DNA of 64,000 nucleotides from Bartonella sp. AR 15-3. GTDB taxonomy: Bacteria; Pseudomonadota; Alphaproteobacteria; Rhizobiales; Rhizobiaceae. Below, piece by piece: positions 61,549-64,000 of the stretch; position 1 is the first letter of the stretch; the number at the start of each line of letters is the position of its first letter. Location of the stretch: the NCBI RefSeq assembly GCF_002022445.1, contig NZ_MUYE01000001.1, positions 620,001 to 684,000 on the forward strand, given 5' to 3'. A program made the position numbers and the translations under genes. Under the pieces are notes generated by a model. It worked only from the letters and a program-made list of their open reading frames with translations. It did not search any database and was not told the DNA's origin.

Positions 61549-62674
61549 ATGAGAGCAGAAATAGAAACATTAGTTGATGAAATTCAGCAGGCGATTAGTT
61601 TGCTAAGGAGGCATCTTTAACTGGGAGGAGTCACTAAAACGCCTTGAGTATCTCAATCAAAAGGCAGAAGATCCGTTGCTTTGGAATGATGCTCAAAAAG
61701 CACAAGATATGATGCGTGAACGTCAAAATCTCGAAGACTCGATGAATAGCACTCAGTTGTTTGCACAAAGGCTTGAGGAATGTATTGAGCTAATAGCAAT
61801 GGGTGAAGAAGAAAATGACGTAGGAATTATCGCTGAAACTGAAAATACAATACGTCAACTTAAAAGCGAAATAGACAAGCGACAAATTGAGATGCTTCTT
61901 TCAGGAGAAGCAGATTCAAACGATACTTATTTAGAGATCCATGCTGGAGCAGGGGGAACAGAAAGCCAAGATTGGGCCTCTATGCTTTTGCGTATGTATA
62001 CTCGTTGGGCTGAACAGCATAAAATGAAAGTTGAAGTACTAGAAACTCATGATGGTGAAGAAGCAGGTATAAAATCAGCTACTATTCTTGTAAAAGGACA
62101 TAATGCTTACGGTTTGTTAAAGACTGAATCAGGTGTTCATCGTTTAGTTCGTATTTCGCCATATGACTCAAATTCAAAACGACATACCTCTTTTGCAAGT
62201 ATTTGGGTTTATCCGGTTGTTGATGAAAATATTGAAGTTGACCTTTCAGAAGCAGATGTTCGTATTGATACGTATCGTGCATCAGGAGCTGGAGGCCAAC
62301 ATGTTAATACTACAGATTCCGCAGTACGTATTACGCATATAAAAACTGGTATTGTTGTTCAATGTCAAACAGAACGCTCTCAACACAAAAATAGAGCAAC
62401 AGCTTGGTCAATGTTACGCGCACGCCTTTATGAAGAAGAACTTAAAAAACGAGAAGAAGAAACTAACGCAGTTGAGGCGTCTAAAACAGAAATTGGCTGG
62501 GGACATCAAATTAGATCTTATGTTCTTCAACCCTATCAGCTTGTTAAAGATTCGCGTACAGGACTTGAAAATACTGATCCACAAACTGTACTCAATGGTG
62601 ATTTAGATGCATTCATAGAAGCCGCACTTGCTCAACGCGTTCACGGGAAACAAGAGTTGAGAGATATTAATTAA
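61549..62674 (+). CDS. prfB: Peptide chain release factor 2, programmed +1 frameshift
   Basis: RF2 terminates translation at UGA and UAA. Translation begins at ATG 61549, runs 23 codons to CTT (61615-61617), and must shift +1 at the in-frame stop TAA (61618-61620) to continue NWEESLKRLEYLNQ and on to 62674, total about 374 residues. The main frame has the GGQ motif in GAGGQHVNTTDSA and SPYDSNSKRHTSF in the stop-recognition region (SPF in E. coli; SPY is common in alphaproteobacteria). The stop at the recoding site is UAA rather than the usual UGA. A single uninterrupted frame begins only at 61676. Confidence 0.95.
61606..61621 (+). promoter_or_regulatory. prfB programmed frameshift site with UAA stop
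   Basis: AGGAGG (61606-61611), CAT, the slip codon CTT (61615-61617), TAA (61618-61620) and C. The layout is the same as in E. coli (AGGGGG-TAT-CTT-TGA-C): an SD-like element three nt before CTT, then a stop followed by C. Only the stop differs. UAA is read by RF1 as well as RF2, which should weaken the RF2-specific feedback. Confidence 0.9.
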
Positions 62675-62684
62675 TTATGTAGCA

Positions 62685-63164
62685 TTATCCTACAGCACAC
62701 AGAGCACATGCGGCGGCTAAAACATTTTCAGCGTGTCCGGATACACAAACTTTACGCCATTCTTCAGCGATTTTTCCAGTTGAATCAATTAGAAAAGTAC
62801 TCCGTTCAACACCCATATATTTACGTCCATACATGCTTTTTTCAACCCAAACGCCGTAAGCATCAAGTGTAGTTTTTTCTTCATCTGAAATAAGGATAAT
62901 ATCAAGTTTATGTTTTATTTTAAATTTATCATGTTTAGCAATATTATCTGGAGACATACCAATGATCGTGACTCCGATTTCATTAAATTTTTCTTTTAAT
63001 CGGGTAAAATCGATCGCTTCATTTGTGCATCCACTTGTGTCATCTTTTGGATAAAAATATAAAACAACTGGTTTTCCTTTAAAATCAGAAAGGCTTAATT
63101 GCCCTCCACCATCACGCGGTAAATTAAAATTAGGAGCGGTATCACCTTTCATTAGTCTTGTCAT
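62685..63164 (-). CDS. bcp: Thioredoxin-dependent peroxiredoxin Bcp
   Basis: Bcp reduces hydroperoxides. The 159-residue protein has the Bcp core YFYPKDDTSGCTNEAIDF with the peroxidatic Cys46, and ISDEEKTTLDAYGVW and RSTFLIDSTGKI. The resolving Cys five residues later in E. coli Bcp is replaced (Ile51), so it would use another cysteine or an external thiol. Several cysteines occur near the C-terminus (CALCAVG). It is convergent with prfB, with 10 bp between the stops. Confidence 0.92.
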   Translation of the reverse strand: MTRLMKGDTAPNFNLPRDGGGQLSLSDFKGKPVVLYFYPKDDTSGCTNEAIDFTRLKEKFNEIGVTIIGMSPDNIAKHDKFKIKHKLDIILISDEEKTTLDAYGVWVEKSMYGRKYMGVERSTFLIDSTGKIAEEWRKVCVSGHAENVLAAACALCAVG

Positions 63165-63309
63165 TACATTATCTCTCTTTGTTATGTAAAATCATTGCAT
63201 AAGATATGAATGTATAGCAAAAAATTATTCAATTATAGGATAGATTCCTCAGAAAACTTTTCTCTATCATAATATAGTGTACTAATATAACTAAAATAAT
63301 TATAAATGA

Positions 63310-64000
63310 TTATATTGGTTTAATTAAAACATGTTTTTTCTTACCAAAAGACAGCTTAATTACTTCATTTGCATTGACATCTTTTTCAACAATAAGATGC
63401 TTTTCATCTTCAATAATTTGATCATTTACACGTACACCACCGCCTTGGATATATCGACGTGCCTCACTATTTGATCTAGCGAGCCCTGCTTTTACTAAAA
63501 GAGTAAGCACTCCAATGCCTGCTTTTAATTCTGTAGCATTGATTTTAATATTGGGAAGATTTTCTCCAAACATTTTTTCTTCAAAGGTCTTACATGCGGT
63601 TTCTAAAGCTTCATTTGCGAGAGTGCGACCATGTAGCATTGCAGTAACTTCTGTTGCTAGAATCTTTTTTGCTTCATTAATTTCAGCACTTTTTAATGCA
63701 GAGAGTTTAGCGATCTCGGTCATTGGTAATGTAGTATAAAGCTTTAAAAATCGTGTAACATCAAGATCTTCTGTATTACGCCAATATTGCCAAAATTCAT
63801 AAGGAGAAAACATATCTGCATTGAGCCATATAGCACCATTGAGTGACTTACCCATTTTGGCACCAGAAGAAGTTGTAAGTAATGGTGAAGTTAATGCGTA
63901 TAATTGGGGTGTTCCTAAGCGATGTCCTAATTCAATACCATTTACAATATTACCCCATTGGTCAGAACCACCCATTTGTACCCGTAAGCCATAACGCTTA
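63310..64000 (-). CDS. tyrS: Tyrosyl-tRNA synthetase (5' end outside window)
   Basis: TyrRS charges tRNA-Tyr. The visible part runs from [17 protein letters not shown] to the end: the tyrosine-binding [11 protein letters not shown], the class I KMSKS loop as KMGKSL, and a C-terminal S4-like domain with [20 protein letters not shown]. The N-terminal region with the HIGH-type motif lies beyond the window end, so the gene is partial here only for that reason. The variant KMGKS is used by bacterial TyrRS. Confidence 0.95.
   Translation of the reverse strand, partial: KRYGLRVQMGGSDQWGNIVNGIELGHRLGTPQLYALTSPLLTTSSGAKMGKSLNGAIWLNADMFSPYEFWQYWRNTEDLDVTRFLKLYTTLPMTEIAKLSALKSAEINEAKKILATEVTAMLHGRTLANEALETACKTFEEKMFGENLPNIKINATELKAGIGVLTLLVKAGLARSNSEARRYIQGGGVRVNDQIIEDEKHLIVEKDVNANEVIKLSFGKKKHVLIKPI

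Noticed and set aside
61676-62674. Reading prfB as a complete 332-residue gene starting at 61676
   Set aside because: The conserved RF2 N-terminus lies upstream in two frames joined by the AGGAGG...CTT TAA C recoding site, so a start at 61676 would drop the first ~42 residues.
1-64000. CRISPR arrays, intact insertion sequences, toxin-antitoxin pairs, rRNA genes
   Set aside because: I looked for regular short repeats with spacers, transposase motifs, small paired genes and rRNA-like sequence and saw none.

Overview
The window is an AT-rich alphaproteobacterial chromosome segment. The best fit is the genus Bartonella (Hyphomicrobiales). The evidence is gene content and order typical of that group: pyrB-pyrC'-plsY-dprA; desulfurase-sufBCDS-sufT; a complete 13-subunit nuoA-N operon with separate nuoC and nuoD, followed by birA and rnj; proS-lolC-lolD; sdhE-mfd; an IalB-family invasion protein beside rne; and amiC-mrcA-prfB. 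Low GC, decayed gaps and several broken genes fit a reduced, host-associated genome. I cannot name the species from sequence alone.

Layout. 1-3.6 kb (minus): dprA (3' part outside the window), plsY, a non-catalytic dihydroorotase homologue and pyrB, in one overlapping operon. 3.7-7.8 kb: an AidB-like acyl-CoA dehydrogenase, ruvX (convergent), then gatC-gatA without gatB. 7.8-9.2 kb: 1.4 kb with no recognisable gene. 9.2-14.1 kb (minus): a complete branched-chain amino-acid ABC transporter livJ-H-M-G-F. 14.4-17.2 kb: a tandem cold-shock protein, a secreted DUF192 protein and two alpha/beta hydrolases. 17.4-23.9 kb: the SUF iron-sulfur assembly locus, whose first gene (NifS/IscS-type desulfurase) is broken by a 1-nt frameshift. 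23.9-25.6 kb: a decayed stretch with a GH24 phage-lysozyme pseudogene next to tRNA-Val, then tRNA-Asp. 25.9-40.6 kb: respiratory complex I. 40.6-50.5 kb: birA, RNase J, proS, lolCD, sdhE, mfd. 50.6-57 kb: a frameshifted secreted protein of unknown function, an orphan YejA-like peptide-binding protein, an IalB-like protein and RNase E. 57.5-64 kb: cell-wall amidase, PBP1a, prfB with its programmed frameshift, bcp, and the 3' part of tyrS.

How the genes fit together. SUF supplies Fe-S clusters that NuoB, E, F, G and I need, and sdhE supports flavinylation of succinate dehydrogenase, so much of the window serves aerobic respiration. Most of the rest is core translation (gatCA, proS, tyrS, prfB), RNA decay (rne, rnj), repair and recombination (dprA, ruvX, mfd) and envelope work (plsY, lolCD, amiC, mrcA).

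No obviously new multi-gene system was found. The most unusual observation is the prfB recoding site, which has the standard SD-like element and CUU slip codon but a UAA stop instead of UGA. Other items worth checking are the frameshifted desulfurase, the poly-A frameshift in the secreted unknown protein, and the prophage remnant at the 3' side of tRNA-Val.
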